From contig NZ_CP095474.1 in NCBI RefSeq assembly GCF_023614315.1, positions 3,561,722 to 3,614,532 of the forward strand: a DNA stretch of 52,811 nt, given 5' to 3'. Shown in pieces: positions 40,310 through 50,700 of the stretch (within the stretch, counting starts at the first letter, position 1; every line of letters starts with the position of its first letter). This DNA is from Streptomyces sudanensis (GTDB lineage: Bacteria; Actinomycetota; Actinomycetes; Streptomycetales; Streptomycetaceae). Under the pieces are notes generated by a model, which was not told the DNA's origin, searched no databases, and saw only the letters and a program-made list of their open reading frames with translations. A program made the position numbers and the translations under genes.

Positions 40310-41181
40310 GCGACCACGTCGAGATCCCCACCCGCATGCTCGTCCACGCGCTGGTCCGGGAGGACGGCACGGTCGACGCGGACGAGCTGTACACCGTCGC
40401 CGCGACCCTCGGCATGAGCGACCAGCAGGTGCGGCTGTGCGTCAAACGCCTCGTGGCCGAGAACCGGTTCACCCACGAGGGCCGGGGCCGCAAGGCGGTC
40501 CTGCACGCCACCGAGGACACCGTGCGGGCCCTGGCGCCCAACGCGGACTTCCTGCGGCACGCGTTCCGCCAGGACGCCGGGCTCGCCCCCTGGGACGGCG
40601 TCTGGCACCTGGCCGCCTTCGCCGTACCCGAATCGGCGCGCACGGCCCGGGACGCCCTGCGCGAGACGCTCGTCCGCCTCGGCGGCGCCCCGCTCCAGGG
40701 CGGACTGTACGTCTGCGCCAACGCCTGGGAGCCGTACGTCGAGGACGCGGCCCACCGCCTCGGCGCCCACGACACCCTCACCCTCCTCAGCACGACCGAC
40801 CTGCGCAGGGGCGACGTCCGGGAGCCCGCCGGACTCGCCCGCCGCCTGTGGCCCCTGGAGGAGGTCGCCGACCGCTACCACCGCCTCGCCCGCGTCGCCC
40901 GGCCCCGCCTCGACCGCCTCACCGGCCCCGCCGAACTCTCCCCGTCCGAACTGCTCACCATCACCGTGGAGTTGGCGGCCGAACTCACCCGCGCCATGGA
41001 GCCCGACCCGCTGCTGCCGCCCGAACTCCTGCCCCGCCCCTGGCCCGGTGCCCAGGCCAGGGAACTCGTCGCCCGGTGCTGGACCGCCCTGCGCGAACGC
41101 GACCACGGCGGGGCCCGCCCCGCCCTCTTCCGCCTCCACACCGACCTCGCCCGGGAAGCGGCGCACCGAGCCACGGGGTGA
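40306..41181 (+). CDS. PaaX-family transcriptional regulator
   Basis: 291 residues. N-terminal winged helix (about 5-65: MLVHALVREDGTVDADELYTVAATLGMSD...), central DGVWHLAAFAVPESAR... region followed by GGLYVCANAW, typical of the PaaX middle and C-terminal domains. PaaX proteins are repressors, classically of phenylacetate catabolism and responding to a CoA thioester; here no catabolic genes are near, so the ligand is unknown. The GTG start overlaps the acetyltransferase stop. Its stop codon lies inside a 35-bp tandem duplication. Confidence 0.9.
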   Translation: MSDHVEIPTRMLVHALVREDGTVDADELYTVAATLGMSDQQVRLCVKRLVAENRFTHEGRGRKAVLHATEDTVRALAPNADFLRHAFRQDAGLAPWDGVWHLAAFAVPESARTARDALRETLVRLGGAPLQGGLYVCANAWEPYVEDAAHRLGAHDTLTLLSTTDLRRGDVREPAGLARRLWPLEEVADRYHRLARVARPRLDRLTGPAELSPSELLTITVELAAELTRAMEPDPLLPPELLPRPWPGAQARELVARCWTALRERDHGGARPALFRLHTDLAREAAHRATG

Positions 41182-41239
41182 GCCGCCGGCAAGCGGCGCA
41201 CCGGACCACGGGGTGAGCCGCCGGCAAGCGGCGCGAGCC
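41156..41239. repeat. 35-bp tandem repeat across the stop codon of the PaaX-like gene
   Basis: Units 41156-41190 and 41191-41225 differ at only two positions; a third partial unit starts at 41226. The stop TGA of the regulator (41179-41181) is inside unit 1. This is a recent slippage duplication that does not alter the protein. Confidence 0.85.
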
Positions 41240-41646
41240 GCTCCCGCCGGGCCGTTTCGGCCCGCCCGGCCTTGAAGCGGGTGCCCTTTGGGGTCGTCCC
41301 GCCCGGGCCGGCGGGGAGGGCCACTACTCCTCCGGCCGCTTCGATCACCTCCCGGTCGCCCGGCTCCCCGGAGCCGTCGAACTCGCACCGCACCACCGGG
41401 AACACCGCCTCGTCCACCCCGACGCGAGAGCCCCTAGACTCGGGAGCCACCCCGAGACGGAAGCCGCTCCCGAATCCCGACGGGTCACGGTCACGCCCGC
41501 CCTCCGAATCCCACCTCGCAGCGCCCCTTCGCATCCGGCACTCCGGCAGGCGCGGGCAGATCTCCCACACCCCTCCCCACAACCGGTGACGGAAGCCGTC
41601 GGAGCCGTACCGGAGATCCGGACGCAGGAAGAAGAGGAACGGAACC
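41182..41646. other. Non-coding gap after the PaaX-like gene
   Basis: Apart from the tandem repeat and a small hairpin (41249-41254 pairing with 41258-41263, loop TTT) I see no gene. A minus-strand frame here reads EAVFPVVRCEFDGSGEPGDREVI; it has no start signal and could be a gene remnant. Confidence 0.45.
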
Positions 41647-42207
41647 ATGAGCGCGAACATCTCCGCCGCGCTGAACGAACTCGTGGCAGCCCTGACCGAG
41701 CACGCCGAGGTGATGTCCGGACAAGACGTCCCACCTCGGAGGGCCGTCGATGCCATCGAGCGGGTACGTGCCGCCGCGGCGCGCTACTCCGACGAGACCT
41801 TCGAGGCATCGGGCTGGAGCAGTCCGTTCTCCGACCTGTTCGAGGAGGACATGGAGGAGGACGCGGAGGGGGATATGGAGGAGGACACCGAGGAGGACAC
41901 CGCGACCGGTGCCGGTCCGGTGCCCGAGTCCGCCGAGCGCATCAGCGTCACGGGCCGCTGGGACTTCGTCGTGGCGGACCGGGAAGCATGGTTCGCGCAC
42001 GTCACCCGGAGGCTGGAGGACCTCGGCGCCACCGACTGCGCCGTGGAACTGGACAGCGCCGCCCAGGCTGCGCACGTGCTCCTCACCCACGACACCCCCT
42101 TCGAGGCGTACGCGCTCCACGGCCTGGTCGACGGCGATCAGCACTGGACCGTCGAGCAGATCCCCGGGGCGCCGTCCGAGAGGCCGCACGACGAGGAACG
42201 CCCCTGA
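41647..42207 (+). CDS. Hypothetical acidic protein
   Basis: 186 residues. An N-terminal helical part (1-65), a strongly acidic low-complexity linker (about 69-87, repeated EEDxEEDT/EGD) and a C-terminal domain beginning ISVTGRWDFVVADREAWFAHV and ending in EQIPGAPSERP. No signal peptide or membrane segment. GAGGAACGG precedes the ATG. I do not recognise the family. It starts a run of four small genes on the same strand. Confidence 0.7.
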   Translation: MSANISAALNELVAALTEHAEVMSGQDVPPRRAVDAIERVRAAAARYSDETFEASGWSSPFSDLFEEDMEEDAEGDMEEDTEEDTATGAGPVPESAERISVTGRWDFVVADREAWFAHVTRRLEDLGATDCAVELDSAAQAAHVLLTHDTPFEAYALHGLVDGDQHWTVEQIPGAPSERPHDEERP

Positions 42208-42619
42208 CCCGTCACCCGTTCCGGACGGGAACGCGCCCCGAGGAGGAGCCGGCTGCGACCCGGGCCATCTCGTCCGGGCCGACTTCCGCGACCGGCTCCG
42301 CCGCGCGGGACGCGGATTCACGGGGCGACCGACCGGCGGGTGCCCACCGGTTCGGAGCCCGGCCGCGGAGAGTCCTCTCCACCCGGGTGTTCTTCCCGCT
42401 CCGGCCGGAAGTCGCAGAGGCCCCGCCGTTCGCCGCGGCCCCGCCGATCGAAGGACGGCGACCGGGAACGCCCGGTCTCGGCAGTCCGACGACCGGCCGG
42501 CGCGCAACGGCACCGATCACCCCTGGTCCGGGCCCGCCCCGGAACCCTGCCCTCGCCCTCGTGCGAAACTCGCCGCAGGCGCGGGCGGCGCCGAACGCCA
42601 GGAACGGGGGTCCTTTCAC
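42208..42619. other. Gap of about 410 bp without a supported gene
   Basis: Long frames on both strands cross this gap but show repetitive Pro/Arg/Gly translation with no domain and no ribosome site. Nothing regulatory stands out. Confidence 0.5.
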
Positions 42620-42982
42620 ATGACTGACGGCGCCATCCGGCGGCCCGCTCCCCAGCCCGACCGCCGCAGCACGGCCCTGCTGGTCTTCGCCACCGCCGAA
42701 ACCGCGATCACGGCCGTGGTGTCGCTGTGCTGGCTGCTGCTGGCGCTCGCGATGTACATGGAGTCCTACGACCTCGACCCCAGCGCTCCCGGGCAGCCGC
42801 GAGGCCATGCGGAACTCGCGTACTCGGCCCTGGGGACACTCGCCTCACTGGCGGTCACGTGGTCGCTCCGCCTCGCCCCCCGGCGCGTCGTCCGCCATGC
42901 CGTCAACGGACTGATCGCGGTACGACTGGCCTTCGTCCTGCTCCTCACGGCCGTCCTCGCCGTGGACCTGCTCAACGGCTGA
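42620..42982 (+). CDS. Small membrane protein with three predicted helices
   Basis: 120 residues. Hydrophobic segments at about 18-46 (TALLVFATAETAITAVVSL...), 65-82 and 92-118, with a short polar N terminus. The ATG at 42620 is chosen because upstream sequence in frame is Pro/Arg-rich noise; GGGGG lies about 13 nt upstream. Function unknown. It lies among small unknown genes upstream of the Rhs locus. Confidence 0.65.
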   Translation: MTDGAIRRPAPQPDRRSTALLVFATAETAITAVVSLCWLLLALAMYMESYDLDPSAPGQPRGHAELAYSALGTLASLAVTWSLRLAPRRVVRHAVNGLIAVRLAFVLLLTAVLAVDLLNG

Positions 42983-43063
42983 CCCTTCCTCCGCAAGGGC
43001 CCGGGCGGGGACGGACACGGTTCCGGCCGTCCGGGAACACCCCCTTCCGAGGAGACCGGAGAC

Positions 43064-43576
43064 ATGCCCTACCTGCACACCGACGACCGGCTGAACGCCA
43101 GGGAAGAACCGACGCACTGCGAGCGGGAACTGATCGACGCCCTCGACGGCGTCCTCACCGATGCCGACCCGCCCGGCATCATCCGCGACGAGGCCCTCTG
43201 GTACCTCGGCACGGCACTCAGGGGAGAGAACAACCTGGAGATCACCGCATCCCTGACGTGGGACCGCGAAATCGCCCTCGGGCTTCTGCTGACCGGGCAC
43301 TCCTTCACCATCGGTTGGGGCGGCGACCTGTGCGAAGCCCCGACCGCCGAGACGTTCACGGCGCACGGTGCCCCCGTCGCGCGGATGGCCGCGGCCGTCG
43401 AACGCGAGCTGTCACGCGACATCCTCGTGTCACGCCGCCGCCGCCTCTTCGCCGGCACGGCCGAGTTGCACATCCGCCACGGGGAGCACTGGATCGACCT
43501 GCTGCGCGGCGGCGTCCCATCCGACCCGGCGAGACTCGGTGCGAAACTGCGTGCGGTGACACTGCTGGCCGCGTGA
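43064..43576 (+). CDS. Hypothetical protein
   Basis: 170 residues, soluble. Contains DALWYLGTALRGENNLE-like helix and LLTGHSFTIGWGGDLCEA, with a positively charged RRRR near 128-131 and ending LGAKLRAVTLLAA. GGAGACCGGAGAC precedes the ATG. No family recognised. It is 81 nt after the membrane protein and 87 nt before the next gene, a spacing compatible with one transcript. Confidence 0.7.
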   Translation: MPYLHTDDRLNAREEPTHCERELIDALDGVLTDADPPGIIRDEALWYLGTALRGENNLEITASLTWDREIALGLLLTGHSFTIGWGGDLCEAPTAETFTAHGAPVARMAAAVERELSRDILVSRRRRLFAGTAELHIRHGEHWIDLLRGGVPSDPARLGAKLRAVTLLAA

Positions 43577-43663
43577 CGGCCACCGCCGGCGCGCCCCGGC
43601 CGGGCGATAGGAGACCACGCACGGCGGGGCGCGGGCGCACCACATCGGAGAGGAATCGGAATC

Positions 43664-44125
43664 GTGCTGGTGACGGCTCACGACGAACGCGACCTGGAGG
43701 TCTTCCTGTCGGTTCTCGGCGCGCACGTGGGACGGTCGGGGGCGACGACCACGATCGACCTCTACGCCGACGACGACCTCCCCGAGGAAGCGGAGGCGGC
43801 GTTCAGGGCCCTGAGGGACCGGGCCGACGCGGAACCCCATGAAGGAGAGCGGTCCTTCCCGCTGCGCAGGCTGCTGAACCGCCCCGATCCGTACATGGGC
43901 CGTGAGATCGACCTGACCGACGAGGCGGACCTGCGCCGGTTCGCCCTGCTGGCCCACCGCGTGATCCACTGCGAGTCCTGGTCGGGGAACCGCCAACTGC
44001 TGTCCGCCTCGGGGCCGTACACCCCGCTCTGGCTCGGCCTCGGCGACGGGGAAGCGCGGGGACTGGTCGACGCCGCGAGACGAGCCGGCGCGGGAACGCT
44101 GCGGATCGTCGACGCCGGCGACTGA
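43664..44125 (+). CDS. Hypothetical protein
   Basis: 153 residues starting at GTG with GAGAGGAATCGG upstream. Soluble, acidic, beginning VLVTAHDERDLEVFLSVLG and with TIDLYADDDLPEEAEAAF in the middle. It has the size and composition of small contact-system immunity or cargo proteins, but no motif supports a specific call. It is the last of the small-gene run, about 590 bp before the Rhs gene. Confidence 0.7.
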   Translation: MLVTAHDERDLEVFLSVLGAHVGRSGATTTIDLYADDDLPEEAEAAFRALRDRADAEPHEGERSFPLRRLLNRPDPYMGREIDLTDEADLRRFALLAHRVIHCESWSGNRQLLSASGPYTPLWLGLGDGEARGLVDAARRAGAGTLRIVDAGD

Positions 44126-44717
44126 GGGCGACGCCCGGCCCGTCCGTCTGCTTGCTCGTCCCTTCCCACCCATCCGTCCCACCGGCCTGTCTGCCGCCCG
44201 CCGTTCGCTCGGCCCCCGGGCCATACGGACACCCGCGCGGCCACGCGGCGAACCGACCACTCCGGCCACTTGACCGAGACCGCCGATTGACCCCGCCCTC
44301 CACTCGGCGGCCCGGGTTCCTCCCCATACGCAGCGCTGGGGTCGGCCTCGGCCTTTGGCGGTAAAGGGCCTCGGCTAGGGCTTTTCCCTGATCGCGGACA
44401 CCGGAGACCGAGACGCGAGGGTCCAGCCGCCTTCGGTGTGTGCGTCGTGCGGCCCCGCGTTTTTGCGTCCGCCGTCCGCACGGCCGATTCCGCTGTGAGC
44501 AGCGTCTCGGGGCTTTCCTCGCGACTGCGTGCATGGACCGGCGAATCCCGGGTAAACGGGCGCCCCTCGATGTGATTGTGTGTCAGATCACAGCAACCAT
44601 TGAGTGGTTGTGTCATACATGTGCGGAAATCTTCTCCCCCGCTTGTTCGTCTCCGATCGGTATCTTCACCGGCGCGTCACAGGAGTGACGCGGACAGTCA
44701 CAAGAGACCGGGGAATC
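44126..44717. other. Upstream region of the Rhs gene
   Basis: About 590 bp without a gene. Its right end is AT-richer and holds symmetric elements (listed separately). The frame that extends upstream from the Rhs ATG to 44604 lacks a signal sequence and crosses these elements, so it is not used. Confidence 0.55.
44577..44610. promoter_or_regulatory. Crp-like half sites and an adjacent palindrome before the Rhs gene
   Basis: TGTGTGTCAGATCACA at 44577-44592 matches TGTGA-N6-TCACA at 9 of 10 fixed positions. Directly after it is CAACCA-TTGAG-TGGTTG (44594-44610), with perfect 6-bp arms. They lie about 108-140 bp before the start codon. A Crp/cAMP link is a suggestion from similarity only. Confidence 0.35.
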
Positions 44718-47700
44718 ATGACGATTCACATACCCGCGCCACATGAGCGCGGGCGGCTTTGGACGGGGAGGAGCCTGCGCTGGATAGCGGGAGGCTTGTC
44801 CTTCGCCCTGGCCGTGACCCTGACGGAGGGCGTCGCGGCGGCCGATCCGCCGGAGGCTCCCGCGAAGCCGCGGGAGACGGCGGTCACGCAGGCCGCCGAC
44901 ATCGCCTCGGCCCGGGTGGCCGCGCGTCTGTCGGGCAAGCGCGTGGAGGCCCTCTCGGAGCGCACGGAGACGTCGACGACGTGGGTGAACAAGGACGGTT
45001 CACTGACGAGTGAGATCGTCGCGGGCCCCGTCCGGTTCACCGACAAGGCCACGGGCCAGTGGCGGGACGTCGACCTGGACATGGTCTCCGGTCCGGACGG
45101 TTCCGTCGCCCCGATCGCGCACCCCCAGGGACTGCGGCTCGCGGGGAAGTCCGCGCAGGCCCCCGCCAGGTCGCTGGCGGCCACCGGGCAGGCCAAGCCG
45201 GTCGACCTGGTCACCCTCGGCGACGGGGAGGAGCAGATCACCCTCCAGTGGAAGGGCGGCCTGCCCGCGCCGAAGCTGGAGGGCAACCGCGCCGAGTACG
45301 TCGACGCCGTGCCGGGCGCGGACGTGGTCGTCGAGGCGACGCGTACCGGGTTCGAGCAGTTCGTCGAGATCAAGCAGCGGCCGGCGACCGACGGCTACAC
45401 CTACACGCTGCCGCTGAAGGCCAAGGGGCTGAAGGCCGTGCCGCAGGCGGACGGCGGCGTGCTGTTCACCGACGCCAAGGGCACCGAGCGGGCGCTGATG
45501 CCGGCGCCGGTGATGTGGGACGCCACCGTCGACCCGGTCTCCGGTGAGCACACCCGCAAGGTGCCGGTGGCGATGAAGGTCGTGCAGAAGGGCGCGACGA
45601 TCGACCTGGTCGTCACCCCGGACGCGAAGTTCCTCGCCGACCCGGCCACCAAGTACCCGGTGACGGTCGACCCGTCGACCTCGTCGCTGGGCAACCTGTT
45701 CGACACCTACGTGCAGCAGGGCGTCACCTACGACACCTCCGCCGAGCAGGAACTGGACTTCGGCAACCCGGGGACGAAGAACGCCGACGGCACGCCCCGC
45801 ATCGCCCAGACCTACATCACCTGGCGGACGGCGCCGTTCGCCGACGCGCTGGTCTCCAGCGCGAAGCTGTCGCTGTGGAACTTCCACTCGGGCAACTACA
45901 CCGGCTCCTCCTGCCCGGCGCAGCCGTGGGAGGTGTGGACGGCGAACAACGCCACCACCGCCTCCCGGTGGACCAACCGCCCGGCGATGGTGACCCGGAT
46001 GGCCACCTCCTCCGAGACGCGCGGCAACGCGAGCTGCTCCACGCAGCCGGACGGCTGGATCAACGCCGACGTGACCGACCTCGCCCAGCACTGGTCGAAC
46101 AACAAGTGGTCCCAGGCCGGCATGGGCATCCGCGCCGCGGACGAGACGGTGACCGGGCAGTGGAAGCGGGTCAACTCCGCCAACGCCGCCGCCAACCCGC
46201 CCAAGCTGGTCGTCACCTACAACTACCGGCCGCGCACCGGCACCAAGCAGGAGGCCGGCCCGCCGTACTTCTCCTACGGCGGCGCCTACACGGTCAACAC
46301 CGTGACGCCGACCCTGCGCGACACCTTCGTCGACCCCAACGGCGACAAGATCCAGGGCGCGTACCAGATCTTCGACACCGCCACGAACACCCAGGTCGGC
46401 GCCGTGCTGCGCTCGGCGTTCGTACCGTCGGGGCAGCCCGCCCCGGTCACGGTCCCGGCCGGCGTGCTGACCAACGGCAAGACGTACCAGTTCCGCACCA
46501 GCCCGTACGACGGCGTCCACTACAACCTGGGCTGGTCGGAGTGGAAGACCTTCACGGTCGACACCACCAACCCCTCCGCCCCGGCGCGCATCGTCTCGAC
46601 GGACTACCCCACCGGCCAGTGGGTCAAGGGCGCGGGCCAGGCCGGCACGTTCACGGTGACCCCCAACGGCACCGACCACCACTGGCTGGAGTGGTCGCTG
46701 GACGGCGTGACCTGGACCAAGGTCGCCACCGGCGGCTCCACCGCCGCCAAGGCCATCAGCGTCACCCCGCCGAAGGACGGCAGCCACACCCTCCAGGTGC
46801 GTCAGGTCGACAAGGCCGACAACAAGTCCGAAGCGATCGAGTACCTCTTCCACGCCGGCCCCGGCGGCTTCGTCCAGCCCACCGAGGGCGAGCGCACCGC
46901 ACGCCGCCTGCCCCTGGTCGCCGAGGCCGAAGCGGGCAAGTACGACGCGGTGTCCTTCTCCTGGCGCCGCTCCGAGGCCGACCCGTGGGTGAGGATCCCC
47001 GCCGGCGACGTCACCTCCGGCGGCACCCCGCTGACCGCGTGGCCCGTCCCCATGACCGGCGGCAAGAACGCCCCGCTGGTGTGGAACGCCACCGACACCG
47101 TCGACCCCGACGGCAGCGTGCAGATCAAGGCCGACTTCACCGGCCCCAACGGAGCCACCGGCGCCACCCTGCCCCTGACCGTCGTCGTCGACCGCAACGC
47201 CTCCGGCGCCGCCACCAGCGAGGTCGGTCCCGGTTCGGTCAACCTGCTGACCGGTGACTACACCCTCTCCGGCGCCGACGCCTCCGCCTTCGGCCTGTCC
47301 GTCAACCGGACCGCCTCCTCCCGTCTCCCCGACAAGGGCGCCAGGCAGGAAGGCCAAGTGGCGATCTTCGGCAAGGAGTGGGTGTCCGGCACCGAAGCCG
47401 AGATGACGGAATCCGACTTCTCGCACGTCCGCAGGGTCTCGGACACCGCGGTCGCGCTCGTCGACTCCGAAGGCGAGGAAACCCACTTCACCGCCAACGC
47501 GGCCAGGACGGCCTGGATCCCCGAGCCCGGGGCGGAGGACCTGACGCTCAAGGGCAGCACCACCGGCTCGTTCACGCTGTCGGACACCGAGGGCACGGTG
47601 ACGGAGTTCACCAAGCCCGACGCCGCGGCGACCAGCTGGCAGGTGTCCAGCACGCTGCTGGACGGCCTGTCGAACTCCACCACCACCGTGGTCTCCGAGA

Positions 47701-50700
47701 CGGTGACCGTCGACGGCAGGAAGCTGGCCCGGCCCAAGCGGATCATCGCCCCGACCTCCGCCGCGACCTCCGCCGCCTGCACCGCCGATCCGGCGACCAA
47801 GGGCTGCCGGGTGATGGAGTTCGTCTACGCGGCCACGACCACGGCCACCGCGGGCGCGTTCGGCGACTACGCGGGCCAGGTCAAGGAGATCCGCCTGTGG
47901 GCCACCGCCCCCGGCGCGACCGCGGCGACCTCCAGGACCGTGCAGACGTACGAGTACGACACCGAGGGCCGGCTGCGCCAGGCGTGGAACCCGCAGATCA
48001 GCCCTGCGCTGAAGACCGGATACGAATACGACGCGGCCGGCCGCGTCACCAAGCTCACCCCGCCCGGCGAACTGCCCTGGACGTTCACCTACGGCAAGGC
48101 CGGAAACGCCTCCACCGCCGGTGACGGCATGCTCCTCAAGGCGTCCCGCCCCGGTCTCCAGCAGGGCACGACCGGCACCGAGGCTGGCACCGCCGCCACC
48201 AGCGTCGTCTACGACGTCCCGCTGACCGGCACCACCGCCCCGTACCAGATGGGCGCCGCCGACGTGAAGGCGTGGGGCCAGACGGACGCGCCCACGGACG
48301 CGACCGCCGTCTTCCCCGCCGACGCCGTTCCCGCCTCGCACACGGGTGGCGACCTGACCGCGACCGACTACCGGCGAGCCAACATCACCTACCTCGGCGT
48401 GTCGGCCCGCAGCGTCAACACGGCGACGCCCGGCGGACACGTCTCCACCACGGAGTACGACCGCTTCGGCAACACCGTCCGCGAGCTCACCGCCGCCAAC
48501 CGGGCCGTCGCGCTCGGCCTGACCGCCGACGACAGGGCCACCCAGGCCGGCCTCGGCATCGGTCAGCTCACCACCGCCGAGCGCGCCGACGCGCTCTCCA
48601 CCAAGTCGCTCTACAACGAGACCGGCACCCGCGAGCTGGAGGAGTTCGGCCCGCTGCGCCGCAGCGAGCTGACCGCGGACCTGAAGTCGGGCACCACGAC
48701 CCTCGTCCCGGCCGGCACGTCCGTGACCGCCCGGACCTGGACGGTCAACGAGTACGACGCGGGCCGCCCGACCGACGGCACGGCCAAGGTGAAGGACCAG
48801 GTCACCAAGGTCACCACCGGCGCCGAAGTGCGCGAGCACCCGTCGATCATGGGTGAGGCACGCATCACCCAGACGGTCTACGACTGGGTCAAGGGCCTGC
48901 CGGTCAAGACGGTCAAGGACCCGGGCGGCCTGGCGATCACCGAGACCACCGAGTACGACGCCCAGGGCCGTGTCACCAAGCAGCTCCTGCCCGGTGCCAC
49001 CGGCACCGACGCCGCCACGCGGGTGACGACGTACTGGTCCGCCACCGGCACCGGCACCTGCCAGGGCCGTCCCGAGTGGGCCGACCTGGTGTGCTCCACC
49101 GGTCCCGCCGGCGCCATCACCAACGGCGGCAGCAACCCGGCACAACTGCCCACGACCACCACCGAGTACGACTGGTTCGGCAGCCCGGCGAAGGTCACGG
49201 AGACCGCCAACGGCGTCACCCGCACGACCACGACCACCTACGACAACGCCGGCCGCGTGGTGAAGACCGCGATGACCGGCGGCATCGGCCAGGCCGTCCC
49301 CGAGTCGACGACCGAGTACGACCCCGCCACCGGCCAGGCCGTCAAGACGGTCTCACCGACCGGCGGCACCATCACCAAGCAGTTCGACAAGCTCGGCCGC
49401 CTCGTCTCCTACACGGACGCCGACGGCGGTACGACCACCACCGAGTACGACCTGCTCGACCGGCCGGTCAAGACCACCGACACCACCCCGTCCACCGTCA
49501 CCCACACCTACGACCACGCGGTCGAGCCGCGCGGCATGGCCACCAGCACCACCGACTCCGTCGCGGGCACCTTCAGGGCCACCTACGACGCCGACGGTTC
49601 CGTCAGCAGCGAGAAGCTGCCCGGCGGCTACACGGTCAAGCAGACCGAGGACACCACCGGTTCGGTGCTCGACCGCACCTACACGCGGGACAGCGACGGC
49701 ACGGTCGTCTACTCCGACACCGTCACCGAGTCCGTCCACGGCCAGGTCACCAGCCACGCCGGCTGGTCCGACCAGACCTACCGCTACGACGCCACCGGCC
49801 GCCTGACCACCGTGGAGGACACCACCGACACGATCTGCACCAGGCGGACGTACGCCTTCGACAACCGCACCAACCGCACGTCGCTCACCAGCGCGGCCGG
49901 CGCTCCCGGTGCGGACTGCCCGACGACGGGAGGCACCGTCACCGGCCACGCCTACGACAGCGCCGACCGCCTCGTCGACACCGGCTACGTCTACGACGCC
50001 TTCGGCCGCACCACGTCGGTCCCGCAGAACGGCACGGTCGGCTACTACGCCAACGACCTGGTCCACCAGCAGACCGCCGACGGCAAGCGCCAGACCTGGC
50101 TGCTCGACGCCGCCCACCGCTTCCGTTCCTGGAAGGTCGAGACCGGCAGCGGCACCACGTGGACCCAGACGGCGTCCAAGCTCAACCACTACGACGGTGA
50201 CAGCGACAGTCCCCGCTGGATCGTCGAGGACACCACCACCGGCGCGCTGACCCGCAACGTCGAGTCCGCCACCGGCGACCTCGCCGCCACCACGAGCAAG
50301 ACCGGCGACACCGTCCTGCAACTCACCACCATCCACGGTGACATCGCCCTCCAGCTTCCGCTGGACGCCACCAAGGCACCCGTCGCCCTCGACACCGACG
50401 AGTACGGAAACCCCCGGGCCGGCCAGGCGGCCGTCCGCTACAACTGGCTCGGCGCCAAGCAGCGCTCCGCCGAGACCCTCACCGGCCTCACCCTCATGGG
50501 CGTCCGCCTCTACAACCCCACCACCGGACGCTTCCTGTCCATGGACCCGGTCCACGGCGGCGGCGACAACCGCTACGGCTACCCCGGCGACCCCGTCAAC
50601 CAGTACGACCTCGACGGCAAAAGGTGGAGCTGGAAGCGAATCAAGAGGTTCGTCAAGAGGAACCGTGTAATCATCGCCTCCTTTACGGCTGGCTTTGCCT

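Noticed and set aside
42208-42619. Frames on both strands suggesting a gene between the acidic protein and the membrane protein
   Set aside because: No ribosome site, no domain, Pro/Arg-rich translation; the frames run through real genes in other frames.
44604-44717. Earlier start for the Rhs protein
   Set aside because: It would bury the signal peptide behind 38 residues and cross the symmetric elements of the promoter region.
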